From: DATAEG01 sp963703085 | GTDB lineage: Bacteria; Actinomycetota; Actinomycetes; Mycobacteriales; Jatrophihabitantaceae | DNA length: 64,000 nucleotides | NCBI GenBank assembly: GCA_963703085.1 | Contig: OY969789.1 | Location: 186,001-250,000, forward strand | Direction of reading: 5' to 3' | Part shown: positions 48,534 to 57,225 of the stretch, piece after piece | Position numbering within the stretch: position 1 is the first letter of the stretch | How the letters are laid out: the number at the start of each line of letters is the position of its first letter | Made by a program: the position numbers and the translations under genes | The notes under the pieces: model-generated | What the model saw: only the letters and a program-made list of their open reading frames with translations | What the model was told of the DNA's origin: nothing | Database searches by the model: none

Positions 48534-49349
48534 GTGCTGATCCCCGATGATGCTCTCGCCGTCGTCCTAAACCCGGTGACGTCGGTGCTGATCCCCGCGA
48601 TGATGGCCGACGTGGACGAGGTCGAGGTCGTGGTGTCCCATCACGAACGAGCGACCCTGCGCGTCGGTGACGTGTTCCTGAAGATCGACGGTGATCAAGC
48701 ACGCGCCGAACTCGAGGTTGCGGCGATGGCGCTGGCACCGATCCCGACTCCAGAGGTGCTGTGGCGCAAGCCGCCGGTGCTCGCGCTCGCCGCCCTTCCC
48801 GGGACTGCCCTCGGCCGGCTGGGCAAGCCGTCGGTCGCGTCATCGGCAGCGTGGGCCGCGGCGGGTGCCGCTGCACGGGCGCTGCACGATGCGCCGCTGC
48901 CGCCGTGGGCCGGCCGGACGCTCGAGGAGTTGGTGGCGCACCTCGACGGCGAATGCCGATGGCTCGTCGCGAACAGCGTCCTTCCTACCGACCTGATCAC
49001 CCGCAACCGCCGGGTCGCCGAGGCTGCGCTGCGGCCGTGGACGCCGGTGTTCATGCACGGAGACCTGCAGGTTGCCCACGTATTCGTCGAGGATGACGAG
49101 CTCACCGGCGTCGTCGACTGGTCCGACGCGGCCGCAGGCGATGCCCTGTACGACCTGGCCAGCTTGACCCTCGGACACCAGGAGCACCTCGGCGACGTCC
49201 TCGCCGGCTACGGACGCGACGTCGACGTCGACGTGATCCGCGCGTGGTGGTCGTTACGGAGCCTGGGGGCGGTCCGATGGCTGGTCGAGCATGGGTTCGA
49301 TCCGTCCTCAGCAGGCTGCGAGATCGACGTGCTGAGATCCCAACTGTGA
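48534..49349 (+). CDS. Aminoglycoside phosphotransferase-family (APH) kinase-like protein
   Basis: A protein of about 271 residues with the APH/choline-kinase fold: VEVVVSHHERATLRVGDVFLKI (N-lobe, Lys), then the catalytic loop FMHGDLQVAHVFVED (HGD with a following His/Asn position) and the Mg-binding GVVDWSDAAAGDALYDLASL. Substrates range from antibiotics to homoserine or sugars; nothing points to a resistance role. The start is uncertain: GTG 48534 and GTG 48585 lie in a duplicated segment (CGGTGCTGATCCCCG at 48532 and 48583). The frame extends upstream to 48186 without family similarity. Confidence 0.8.
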   Translation: MLIPDDALAVVLNPVTSVLIPAMMADVDEVEVVVSHHERATLRVGDVFLKIDGDQARAELEVAAMALAPIPTPEVLWRKPPVLALAALPGTALGRLGKPSVASSAAWAAAGAAARALHDAPLPPWAGRTLEELVAHLDGECRWLVANSVLPTDLITRNRRVAEAALRPWTPVFMHGDLQVAHVFVEDDELTGVVDWSDAAAGDALYDLASLTLGHQEHLGDVLAGYGRDVDVDVIRAWWSLRSLGAVRWLVEHGFDPSSAGCEIDVLRSQL

Positions 49350-49386
49350 GGCTGCCCGGACGACCGGCCCCCTTATGGTGGACGCC

Positions 49387-49944
49387 ATGCTGACCTATTC
49401 GATGAGCATGTCGGTGGACGGCTTCATCGCCGACCGCAGTGGCGCGTTCGACTTCACCTTCCCCAGCGAGGAGCAGTTCCGCTTCCACCTCGCCCAGACC
49501 CGCGAGGTCGGCGTCCATCTCTGCGGCCGCAAGCTCTACGAGACCATGCTGCCCTGGGAGACCGATCCGGCGATGCGCGAGACCGAACTCGAAGCCGCGT
49601 TCGCCGATGTCTGGAGCGCCATCCCGAAGGTCGTCTTCAGTCGCACCCTCGACAGCGTTCAGGGCAACGCCCGGCTCGCTTCGGCGTCGGTGGCCGAGGA
49701 AATCGCCGCGGCGCTCAAGGCCACCGACAAAGACGTTTCGATCGGCGGTGCGGGTTTGGCCGCGACCGCGATCGAACTCGGCCTCGTCGACGAGTTGCAC
49801 ATGTTCCGCAACCCGATCGTCGTCGGTGGCGGCACGCCATTCCTGCCGCCGGTCACCGAAGACTTCCGGTTGGACCTGGTCGAGACCAGGACCTTCGGCT
49901 CGCGCGTCATCTACGAGCGCTACCGGCGCTCTTCGGCTGGGTGA
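49387..49944 (+). CDS. Dihydrofolate reductase-like (RibD C-terminal) protein
   Basis: A 185-residue RibD_C/DHFR-fold protein: MLTYSMSMSVDGFIADRSGA is the family start, VGVHLCGRKLYETMLPWE, KVVFSRTL and DVSIGGAGLAATAIELGLVD form the NADPH site, and MFRNPIVVGGGTPFLP and GSRVIYERYRR close it. Proteins of this 'dihydrofolate reductase family' are common in actinobacteria and seldom characterised. ATG 49387 is favoured over ATG 49375. It converges with a PNPOx-fold gene; a second DHFR-like/PNPOx pair lies at 62.6-63.6 kb. Confidence 0.85.
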   Translation: MLTYSMSMSVDGFIADRSGAFDFTFPSEEQFRFHLAQTREVGVHLCGRKLYETMLPWETDPAMRETELEAAFADVWSAIPKVVFSRTLDSVQGNARLASASVAEEIAAALKATDKDVSIGGAGLAATAIELGLVDELHMFRNPIVVGGGTPFLPPVTEDFRLDLVETRTFGSRVIYERYRRSSAG

Positions 49945-50005
49945 ACCGATGATCGGCCGACGGACCGATGCGCGTTGCCGCTGACTGCGACGAACGCGGA
50001 ACAGG

Positions 50006-50530
50006 TCAGAACCGGAACCGGGTCAAGCCGCCGGGTTCGCCTGAGGCGACGACCGTCGCCGAGCGGGGCTCGATTCGGTAGACATTCCACGGTGGCGGTC
50101 CTTGCGAGGGCGCATTGAACGGCGCGGTGATTCCGGAACCACTCGGGTCGGGCTCGGCCGGCCAGCCCTGGTCCGCCCAGGCCTGGGCGATCCGGGTGAG
50201 AGCAGCAGGGTCGGTCACCCGCGTCGCGTCTCCCTCGACCACGACATCGGCATCGCGAATCGATGTGGCGACCGAACACCGCGGATCCCGCGTCACGTTC
50301 CGCCCTTTGCGGGTACTCGTGCCGGTCTGGAACCAGAACGTGCCGTCCAGCCACAAGGCGCCCACCGCCGTGACATGTGGACTGCCGTCCTCGTTGACGG
50401 TGGACAGCCACGTTGTGCGCGAGTTCATCCCGTCCGGAGCGGGCGCTGAGCCCGTTTCCAGCTTTTCGACGATGCCGGTCCAGTCGACCGGCGGCAGTCC
50501 GTCCGCTTCACCCAGATTGATGGTTTCCAT
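50006..50530 (-). CDS. Pyridoxamine 5'-phosphate oxidase-family (split-barrel) protein
   Basis: A 174-residue FMN- or F420-binding split-barrel protein: RTTWLSTVNEDGSPHVTAVG followed by ALWLDGTFWFQTGTSTRKGR and NVTRDPRCSVATSIRDADVV form the flavin-site half, and VYRIEPRSATVVASGEPGGL the end. In actinobacteria such proteins bind FMN, F420 or haem, so the ligand is open. About 190 bases without a gene separate it from the sensor kinase gene; I see no feature in that gap. Confidence 0.87.
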   Translation of the reverse strand: METINLGEADGLPPVDWTGIVEKLETGSAPAPDGMNSRTTWLSTVNEDGSPHVTAVGALWLDGTFWFQTGTSTRKGRNVTRDPRCSVATSIRDADVVVEGDATRVTDPAALTRIAQAWADQGWPAEPDPSGSGITAPFNAPSQGPPPWNVYRIEPRSATVVASGEPGGLTRFRF

Positions 50531-50718
50531 AGCGGCAACCTACTTTCGCCGCGTCCCAAAGCCAACAGTGTGGCGGCGTTGGGTGGATGCCGATGCCGTT
50601 GTACCGACGTGCGTACGTCTCCGATTGTGCGGCTATCGCGCACATTTTCGTCGGCGATCAAGCCAGACCGCGACCTGCCTCGATGCCGTCGCCCGCGTAC
50701 TGATCCTGCGAGCGAAGA

Positions 50719-52134
50719 TCAGTCTGCATTCCGAGCCTCGCTCGTCGGGTGCGGCCAACGTAGGGTCACCACAGCGCCTCCCTCCGTTCTGTTCGCGGCA
50801 GTCGCGGTGCCCTGATGGGCCGACATCACTGACCGGACGATAGCCAGCCCGAGTCCGGTGCCACCGAGGTCAGCAGCAGCTTGGGCTGGACGGGCTCGGG
50901 CGCCGTCGGCCCGGGTGAACCGTTCGAAGGCGATCGACAGGAACTCTGCCGGGAAACCCGGTCCCTGATCAGCCACCGTCAGCTGGACTCCTCCGTGAAC
51001 GTCCGTATCGATGCCGACCGTGACTGTGGAGCCGGCCGGTGAGTAGCGCAACGCGTTGGCCAGCAGATTGTCGATTGCGCGCCGGATCCGGTCCGGGTCG
51101 CCGAGGACCTCGACGGGACCGGCCGCCCTGCGCACGATGGTGGCGCCTCGGGCGAGTGCCCTCGGTGTTGCCGACTGAATCGCGGCCTGCGCCAGAGCGG
51201 CCAGGTCGAACCGTTCGAAGCGCGCCTGCGGGGAGTCAGCTGCGGTGGCCAGCAGCAGCAGATCATCGGTCACCCGGACCAGCCGCTCGGTCTCTTCACT
51301 GGCGATCTGGACGGTATCGGCGAGTTCGGCAGCCGTCCGACCGGGCCGGCGGGCGAGTTCCAGCTCCCCCATCAGGACGGTCAGCGGGGTGCGCAGTTCG
51401 TGACCGGCGTCGGCGACGAACGCGCGCTCCCGGGCCAGCGCGGAGTGCAACCGATCAAGCAATCCGTTGAGGGTCTCGGCTAGGCGCGCGATCTCATCAC
51501 GGGTTCGCGGAATCGCGAGGCCGGCGCCCGCGTCGCGAGCGTGCAGGTCGGCGGCCTGGCGGCGCATCCGTTCCACCGGACGCAGAGCTGCCCGGGTGAG
51601 AAACCACGAACCCGAACTGGCCAGGAGGACGACGATCAAGCCGAGGACGACGAGCTGGTGGATGGCTCGGCGGACCGCCTTGTCGACCACATCCCTGCTG
51701 ATGACAACGGCCAGGATCACACCGCGGCTGCGGGTTGGTGTGGCGAGCAGCCGCATCGGCTCCGGGCCGCTGTCGCCCGGCGCCGAGATCCGCACCGTGG
51801 TGTTGGCGACGAGCGGGGTTCGGGCCGCTGTTGCGGCTTGGTGCGGCGTGATCAACGGGCGATCGTTGACGCCTCGCGAGCTGTCCAGCAGTGTGCCATC
51901 GGGGCTGAGCAGTTGGGCGTAGATGCCGTTGGCATTGCTGAGCCTGGTGCCCGCATCGGAGCTCGCACCGGGCCGCAAGGAGCTGATGATGCCGTCCGCG
52001 CGCGCGCTGAGCGTGACGTCAAGGCTGTTCTCGAGTCCGGCCTGCAGTCGATTCACGAACAGGAGGCCCCCGCCGCCGGACAGAACAAGCGTTGCGACCG
52101 TGAACAGCAGAGCCAGCCGGAGCCGGATGGTCAT
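50719..52134 (-). CDS. Sensor histidine kinase
   Basis: A 471-residue membrane histidine kinase. TM1 about 7-28, an extracytoplasmic sensor region about 29-160, TM2 about 161-181 (LVVLGLIVVLLASSGSWFL), HAMP about 182-235, HisKA with His245 in FVADAGHELRTPLTVL, then an HATPase domain with IDNLLANALRYSPAG (N box), VADQGPGFP and LGGTGLGLAIVRSV (G boxes). It follows the response regulator gene by six bases and is coexpressed with it. The sensor domain has no motif that tells the stimulus; the divergent envelope-lipid cluster is a plausible target. Confidence 0.94.
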   Translation of the reverse strand: MTIRLRLALLFTVATLVLSGGGGLLFVNRLQAGLENSLDVTLSARADGIISSLRPGASSDAGTRLSNANGIYAQLLSPDGTLLDSSRGVNDRPLITPHQAATAARTPLVANTTVRISAPGDSGPEPMRLLATPTRSRGVILAVVISRDVVDKAVRRAIHQLVVLGLIVVLLASSGSWFLTRAALRPVERMRRQAADLHARDAGAGLAIPRTRDEIARLAETLNGLLDRLHSALARERAFVADAGHELRTPLTVLMGELELARRPGRTAAELADTVQIASEETERLVRVTDDLLLLATAADSPQARFERFDLAALAQAAIQSATPRALARGATIVRRAAGPVEVLGDPDRIRRAIDNLLANALRYSPAGSTVTVGIDTDVHGGVQLTVADQGPGFPAEFLSIAFERFTRADGARARPAQAAADLGGTGLGLAIVRSVMSAHQGTATAANRTEGGAVVTLRWPHPTSEARNAD

Positions 52135-52140
52135 CGCTCG

Positions 52141-52860
52141 TTACTCACTCGCAGCGCCGGCGTCGCCAGCGCGGGAGCGAACCGGCACCGGCTCGGCACG
52201 CAATCGGTAGCCCGCGCCCCGGACAGTCTCCAGTTGCTCCACCGAGAAAGGTCGGTCGATCTTACGCCGCAGGTAGGCGACATATTGATCCACGACGTTG
52301 CTTACCCCGTCGTAGGCGAAATCCCATACGTGATCGAGGATGACCGTCCGGGTCAACACGGCCCCCTTACGACGCAGGAAGAACTCGAGCAGCGCGCACT
52401 CCTTGACCGACAGCTCCAGCGGGGTGTCACCGCGCCATGCCGTCCGATTAGCTGGGTCCAACCCCAGGGAGCCCGCGGTCAGGATTGCGGGGCGGGCGGG
52501 GCTCCCGCGACGAATCAGCGCCCGGATCCGCGCCTGCATCTCGCTGAACGTGAACGGCTTAGCCAGGTAGTCGTCGGCGCCACAGTCCAGCCCGCGCACT
52601 CGGTCGGCCACTTCGGTACGGGCGGTCAAGATGAGCACCGGCACCCATCGACCTGCCTCGCGAAGGCGTCGGCACACTTCGAAGCCGTCCATCCCCGGAA
52701 GCATCAAATCCAGGACAAGGACGTCGTAGTCGAACTCGGTGGCCTGCCAGAGCGCGTCCACCCCATCGGTCGCGACGTCCACGGACAGGCCGTCCTCAGT
52801 CAGCCCTCGTCGCAGCATGCCCGCTGTTCGAATGTCGTCCTCAACCACGAGCACTCGCAT
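52141..52860 (-). CDS. OmpR/PhoB-family response regulator
   Basis: A 239-residue two-component regulator. The receiver has the acidic pair in VVEDD, phospho-acceptor Asp51 in VLVLDLMLPGMDG and Lys101 in YLAKPF. The C-terminal winged helix reads LELSVKECALLEFFLRRKGA, RTVILDHVWDFAYDGVSNVV, and ends LETVRGAGYRLRAE. Partner of the kinase immediately downstream. It is divergently transcribed from the membrane protein at 53026; the shared gap holds a direct repeat that could be its binding site. Confidence 0.95.
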   Translation of the reverse strand: MRVLVVEDDIRTAGMLRRGLTEDGLSVDVATDGVDALWQATEFDYDVLVLDLMLPGMDGFEVCRRLREAGRWVPVLILTARTEVADRVRGLDCGADDYLAKPFTFSEMQARIRALIRRGSPARPAILTAGSLGLDPANRTAWRGDTPLELSVKECALLEFFLRRKGAVLTRTVILDHVWDFAYDGVSNVVDQYVAYLRRKIDRPFSVEQLETVRGAGYRLRAEPVPVRSRAGDAGAASE

Positions 52861-52883
52861 ATTGCCAAGGTAAGCATCCCTTG

Positions 52884-52902
52884 TGTGACCGGGATGTGAA
52901 CG
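52884..52902. promoter_or_regulatory. Direct repeat, possible response-regulator binding site
   Basis: TGTGACCG (52884-52891) and TGTGAACG (52895-52902) recur with an 11-base period about 25 bases upstream of the response regulator start, the spacing expected of OmpR-family dimers. Based on one instance only. Confidence 0.35.
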
Positions 52903-53025
52903 TCGGCGAGGTCAGCAAGCCCTTACCGGCGTCCACATCTTCAGCACACCGTGGCCCGGACACCCTGACTGCCGCGAGCGCACAGAGGAGGCGATCGCGA
53001 AGGCAACCGCGGACGAGGGTGCATC

Positions 53026-54504
53026 ATGCGACGCAGGCTCGCAGCGCGTGCTCGTGCCGCCCTGCCGGTTTCCCCGGCGTGGCGGATGCCGCTAGCTGTA
53101 TTCGGATGGGCCCAACTCATCCTCTTGGTGTGGTGGGCGGGACAGTGGCCCGGCTTGCTCAGCCGGGACTCGGTTCGCTACGTCCTGCACGTCACAACCG
53201 GCCCGTGGACGGCAGACCACTCCGTGCCGTACGACGCAGCCGTGCTGGCAGTGCTGACCACGACCCACAGCGTCGCGCCGCTGACCTTGCTCCAAACGAC
53301 CGCGGCAGCAGCAGTGCTGGCCTACGTCGCCGCGTCGATTCGCGCGGTGGGAGTTCCTGGCCACTGGGCAGCATTGCCGGCCCTGCTGCTCCCGATAATC
53401 CCGAGCTTCGGCGCATTTGTGAGCACCGTATGGAAGGACGTCCCTTTCGCGCTCTGCGAACTGCTCGTCATCGCCACCAGTGCCCGGCTGGTCGCGCACC
53501 GCCACGCCGTCCCCGATCGCCGTGACGCCGCCCGCACATCCCGCCGTCTGCTTGCCGCGCTCGGCGCCGAATTCGCTGGGCTGGTTTTCTTTCGCAACGA
53601 CGGCTTCGTCGCCGTCATTGTGCTCGCAGTCATCTTCTCCGCGGCGTTGGCCGGGCTGCGGGTTCAGGTGTTGGCTCTGGCCGCGGTCGCGCTCGTCGCC
53701 TTCTTCGTTGCCGGCGCAGTCATCTATCCAGCAGTCGGAATCAGGAAGCAGAGTTCCAGCCTCGCTTACGGCACCTTCTACGCCGACATCGCGATCGCAT
53801 ACGCAGCATCGCCAGGCAGCTTCACTGCCGCTGATAAGGCACTCCTGGCCCGGGTGGCGCCTCTGCATGATTGGCAGACGTCGGACAACTGCTACACCAG
53901 CGATCCGCTGTTCGGGAAACGCGGCTTCAACGCTGCGAACGCAGATCGGCTACGCACTCAACTCGCCGACCTCTGGGTGAGAACCGTTATGCGCTCGCCG
54001 ACAACCGTGACTATGGCGCGGCTGTGTCGCAGCTCGATCGGGTGGAACGTCCTACCGCCGCCGCCCGACCGCGCGCATCTCGGTGAGGTGGTGGGCGCCG
54101 TGCCGCCGAATCTGTACGGAAGGGCGAAGGTGCTGCCTGCCGACGTCACTGCTGGGTTGGTGCCCCATCCGTTGACCGCGACACTTGGCCGGCTCACCCA
54201 CGTGCTGCGCAAAGACAGCGGCGTGCGCATCCTGCAACCGGTGCTGTGGCGCGGCGCGACGTGGTGCTACGTCGCCTACGTAGCTTTGTTCGTCGCCGTC
54301 CGGCGGATGCGGCGAGCGGATCTGCTCTTGGTTGGCGCGGTCTGCCTCGCCGGCCAACTGACCGTTATTGCCGCCAATCCGGCGCAGCTGTACCGCTACA
54401 TGGCGGGCCCGCTATTCGGCGGCATGCTCCTCGCACCGCTGTTTCTTGCCGCAGCGCCACAAGACATCGACGACGCAAGCGCGCCGCGCGCTTCGCTCAC
54501 ATAG
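53026..54504 (+). CDS. Polytopic membrane protein, GT-C glycosyltransferase-like
   Basis: A 492-residue protein with about ten hydrophobic segments. The first external loop, WAGQWPGLLSRDSVRYVLHV, and VSTVWKDVPFALCELLVIAT with its Trp-Lys-Asp resemble actinobacterial GT-C-fold transferases (DUF6020-like) that use polyprenyl-phosphate sugars outside the membrane. A soluble loop of about 150 residues lies between late helices (DNCYTSDPLFGKRGFNAANA), and the C-terminus returns to helices near GQLTVIAANPAQLYRYMAGP. Function is inferred only. It is first in a plus-strand run with a DUF2156 pseudogene and an esterase fusion, divergent from the two-component system. Confidence 0.72.
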   Translation: MRRRLAARARAALPVSPAWRMPLAVFGWAQLILLVWWAGQWPGLLSRDSVRYVLHVTTGPWTADHSVPYDAAVLAVLTTTHSVAPLTLLQTTAAAAVLAYVAASIRAVGVPGHWAALPALLLPIIPSFGAFVSTVWKDVPFALCELLVIATSARLVAHRHAVPDRRDAARTSRRLLAALGAEFAGLVFFRNDGFVAVIVLAVIFSAALAGLRVQVLALAAVALVAFFVAGAVIYPAVGIRKQSSSLAYGTFYADIAIAYAASPGSFTAADKALLARVAPLHDWQTSDNCYTSDPLFGKRGFNAANADRLRTQLADLWVRTVMRSPTTVTMARLCRSSIGWNVLPPPPDRAHLGEVVGAVPPNLYGRAKVLPADVTAGLVPHPLTATLGRLTHVLRKDSGVRILQPVLWRGATWCYVAYVALFVAVRRMRRADLLLVGAVCLAGQLTVIAANPAQLYRYMAGPLFGGMLLAPLFLAAAPQDIDDASAPRASLT

Positions 54505-54569
54505 TCAGCACATCGTCCGCAGCGAAATGTGGATGGCGTCCACTACGGCAGCAACCAAAAGGCGCCTTG

Positions 54570-55627
54570 ATGACTACCGTCCTACCTCCGCCGCGCCGCA
54601 CGCCCGCGTCGCCCAGTACGCGCCACTTCGTCACCGGAAGCGATCCGCTGACACATTCGGACCGATACAGCGCCGGCCGTGACGATGCGGCGATCCGCGC
54701 ACACGCGCATCTGGCCGCCCGTTTCGGCCGGACCGGGTTGGCCCCTTTCCTGGCTGCACCCGAAGTGCACGTCGTCGACCTCGCCGGGGGCTTCGGCGCG
54801 GCCGGCTACGCCCGCCGGGGACGTTGGGCGGTGACGGCCGGGGATGTAGTTGCACCCGAACCTCTCGCCGACCGCGCCCTGTCGCAGTACTTACACATTC
54901 TTGACCAGCGACGGCTCAAGGCTGCCTTCGTCGCGATCAGCGACCCCGCTCCGTTTCGGCGACGCGGCTTCGCGGTGAGTGAGATCGCCGACGAGGCCAT
55001 CCTTGACCTGAAAAACTTCGGCCTGAGCGGCAAAGCTCGAGCCAACTTGCGGCACGCGGTCGCGTCGGCGCGTCGCGCCGGTTTGACCGTGAGCCCCACC
55101 AGTCGTGGCAGGACGAGCAGATCGGTGCGGTGTCCGCCGCGTGGCTGAGCACTAAACGGGGCGGCGAGCTCGGCTTCACCTTGTCCCGCTATGACGATGT
55201 CGCCGGGCAGCTGGCCGCGGGCGTCACCGATCTGTGGGTGGTGCTCGATGAGGCCTACACCGTCCAGGCCTGGTGCACCTGGCGGCACTACCTCAACGGC
55301 GACGCGCGCGTGCTGGACATCATGCGCCGCCGACCCCACGCCCCCAACCCCACCATGGACTTCCTCATCTGCACGAGCTTGGAGCACTACCGAGACTCGG
55401 GCGTCACCTGGGCAAGCCTCGCCAGCGTGCCGCGCGAGCACGGCTCTGCCGCCGAGCGCATCTACCCTGCTCGTAGTCTGCGGGCCTACAAACAAAAGTT
55501 CGATCCGCGCTGGGAGCCTCGGTGGCTTGCCATAGCGGCGGCGTGGCAGCGACCGTTCGCGCTGGCCGCGATTTGTGGTGCCTACTGCCCGGGCGGCATG
55601 CGTCGTGCCCTCCTCCGCAACAGCTGA
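54570..55627 (+). pseudogene. DUF2156 (LPG-synthase C-terminal-like) transferase, one frameshift
   Basis: From ATG 54570 the frame gives FVTGSDPLTHSDRYSAGRDD, a GNAT-like core (VHVVDLAGGFGAAGYARRGR, AFVAISDPAPFRRRGFAVSE) and LKNFGLSGKARANLRHAVA, then turns to Arg-rich sequence after about 55090. The continuation, DEQIGAVSAAWLSTKRGGEL, GFTLSRYDDVAG, ...NPTMDFLICTSLEHYRDSGV, lies in another frame to the stop at 55627. One missing base near 55095-55105 explains it. Intact, it would be a protein of about 350 residues like the transferase half of MprF/LysX-type proteins, which attach amino acids to phosphatidylglycerol, but lacking their membrane domain. Confidence 0.8.
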
Positions 55628-57161
55628 CAGTCGGCGACCAGTCCGCCGACGTGGCTGGTCGACCGAACTCGTAAAGAGCGCTCTGCGCCGGGCGATCGAT
55701 GCGGCAGCACGGCGGCCACCCGCGGTGACCATCGTGCTGGTGGTGTGCATCATCGTCACCTGGCTGAGGCTGGAGGTCGGGGGTCAGCTACCCCTGCTCG
55801 AATTCCTTCGGGGCGCCTTCTTTCCGCGCGCGCTGGTCCAGGGCAACTTCCGCGTCTTGGCTACCTCGACCCTGCTGACCCGCGACCTGTTCATGGTCGT
55901 GAGCATCTCGGTGAGCCTGCTTGTCGCCCTGGGCACCTACGAAGTGCTCGCCGGTCACCTCCGGGCCATCCTGATGGCGGTTGGGGCGGCGGTCGTGGGG
56001 CCGGTAAGTGTGGCCATGGGACTCGGCCTGCTCAACGTCGCGGGAATCACCTGGGCGGGCAGCCGGCTGGGGACGCTGGATATCGGCGCGTCGGCGATCG
56101 TCGCCGGCGCCTCGGGAGGGGTGGCGGGCCTCGTCCGAGACCGACGGTTGACCTGCGGGTTGGTCGCGTTCCTACTGGGCGGGCTGGCACTGCATCACCA
56201 ACTAGCCGATTGGGAGCATCTCCTCGTGTTTCCGTGGGGCGTACTGGCCGGGCGCCTCGGCGGCGGCTGGCACCCTCCGCCGCAGCCGACCAGACGGCGC
56301 AGTGCCGCATACCTCGCAGTGACGGCCTGCTTGCTCGTTGCCGCGCTGCCGGCCAGTTACCGACTGTTCCCCAAACCTAAGGTGTTACGGGACGCGTCGG
56401 GCGCCGTGCTCAGCCCGCCCCGCATGATCGACACCACCTACCCGGCCCCGTCGCTCGGTGGGCTCCGACGCCACGTCCTGGTGATGCTTCCCGCCGGATA
56501 CGACAGCACCCACGACCGTTATCCCGTCGTGGACCTGCTACACGGTTACCCGGGCACTCCCGCAGGGCTGTTCTCCTCGGCCGGCGGAATGCCGAGTTCC
56601 GCCACTGACGCAGGCATCGCGCCGTTCATCGCCATCGCGCCTGATGCGAACGGTCCGCTCCGGCCGGAGAGCTGGGACGCCAACATCCCCGGCCAGCAGA
56701 TGGGCACCGCGACCAGTATCGACCTGCGGCGCTGGGCGACAGCCACCTTCCGTACCAACGGCAGCTGGAGCTACGCCGGGCTGTCCTCAGGCGGGTACGG
56801 CGCAGCCTATCTTCCGCTCATCGATCCCGACCCGGTTCACGCGGTGTGCGGACTGTCCGGCTATTACGACGCATCCCGTATCCCGATCTCGGCGCCACTC
56901 AACTCCGCCGCCCGCAACCAATACCGGCCCATCGATCATCCCGACCAGGCGCCACCGATCACCTTCCTTGCGTACGGTCGCAGCGACCCCGTGACGATGC
57001 GCCAGACGCTCGCTTACGCCGCCGCATTGCGTAAATCGCACCACACAGTGGTCGTACGCACCTATCCCGGCAGACACAGTTGGCAGGTGTGGCGCCCGGC
57101 ATTCGCGGACTGTTTCCGGGTGATCCTGCCGGCCACGCCGAGCGCGGCTCGACCACATTGA
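55605..57161 (+). CDS. Fusion of a rhomboid-like membrane domain with an extracellular esterase (Ag85/EstD-like)
   Basis: About 518 residues. The N-terminal half has six or seven hydrophobic helices; DIGASAIVAGASGGVAGLV and HLLVFPWGVLAG resemble the G-x-S-G and His helices of rhomboids. The C-terminal half is a PF00756-type esterase: RRHVLVMLPAGYDSTHDRYP, VVDLLHGYPGTP, nucleophile Ser in SYAGLSSGGYGAAY, Asp in LAYGRSDPVTM and His in YPGRHSWQVWR, so the triad is complete and should face outside the membrane. GTG 55605 or 55575 are possible starts, overlapping the DUF2156 stop. Probably an envelope acyl- or mycoloyl-type transferase or esterase; the substrate is unknown. Confidence 0.78.
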   Translation: MPSSATADSRRPVRRRGWSTELVKSALRRAIDAAARRPPAVTIVLVVCIIVTWLRLEVGGQLPLLEFLRGAFFPRALVQGNFRVLATSTLLTRDLFMVVSISVSLLVALGTYEVLAGHLRAILMAVGAAVVGPVSVAMGLGLLNVAGITWAGSRLGTLDIGASAIVAGASGGVAGLVRDRRLTCGLVAFLLGGLALHHQLADWEHLLVFPWGVLAGRLGGGWHPPPQPTRRRSAAYLAVTACLLVAALPASYRLFPKPKVLRDASGAVLSPPRMIDTTYPAPSLGGLRRHVLVMLPAGYDSTHDRYPVVDLLHGYPGTPAGLFSSAGGMPSSATDAGIAPFIAIAPDANGPLRPESWDANIPGQQMGTATSIDLRRWATATFRTNGSWSYAGLSSGGYGAAYLPLIDPDPVHAVCGLSGYYDASRIPISAPLNSAARNQYRPIDHPDQAPPITFLAYGRSDPVTMRQTLAYAAALRKSHHTVVVRTYPGRHSWQVWRPAFADCFRVILPATPSAARPH

Positions 57162-57225
57162 CTGGGCGGCTTCGGCGTGGCCATGCTCGCGCACCCGTCA
57201 TCATCGCGCCGAACACCCGCCCGGG

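Noticed and set aside
48534..49349. Aminoglycoside resistance gene
   Set aside because: The APH fold is shared by many housekeeping small-molecule kinases and no resistance context is present.
53026..54504. Lysyl-phosphatidylglycerol flippase (MprF N-domain)
   Set aside because: The adjacent DUF2156 gene invites this, but the large external loops and W-K-D motif fit a GT-C-type protein better; left as GT-C-like.
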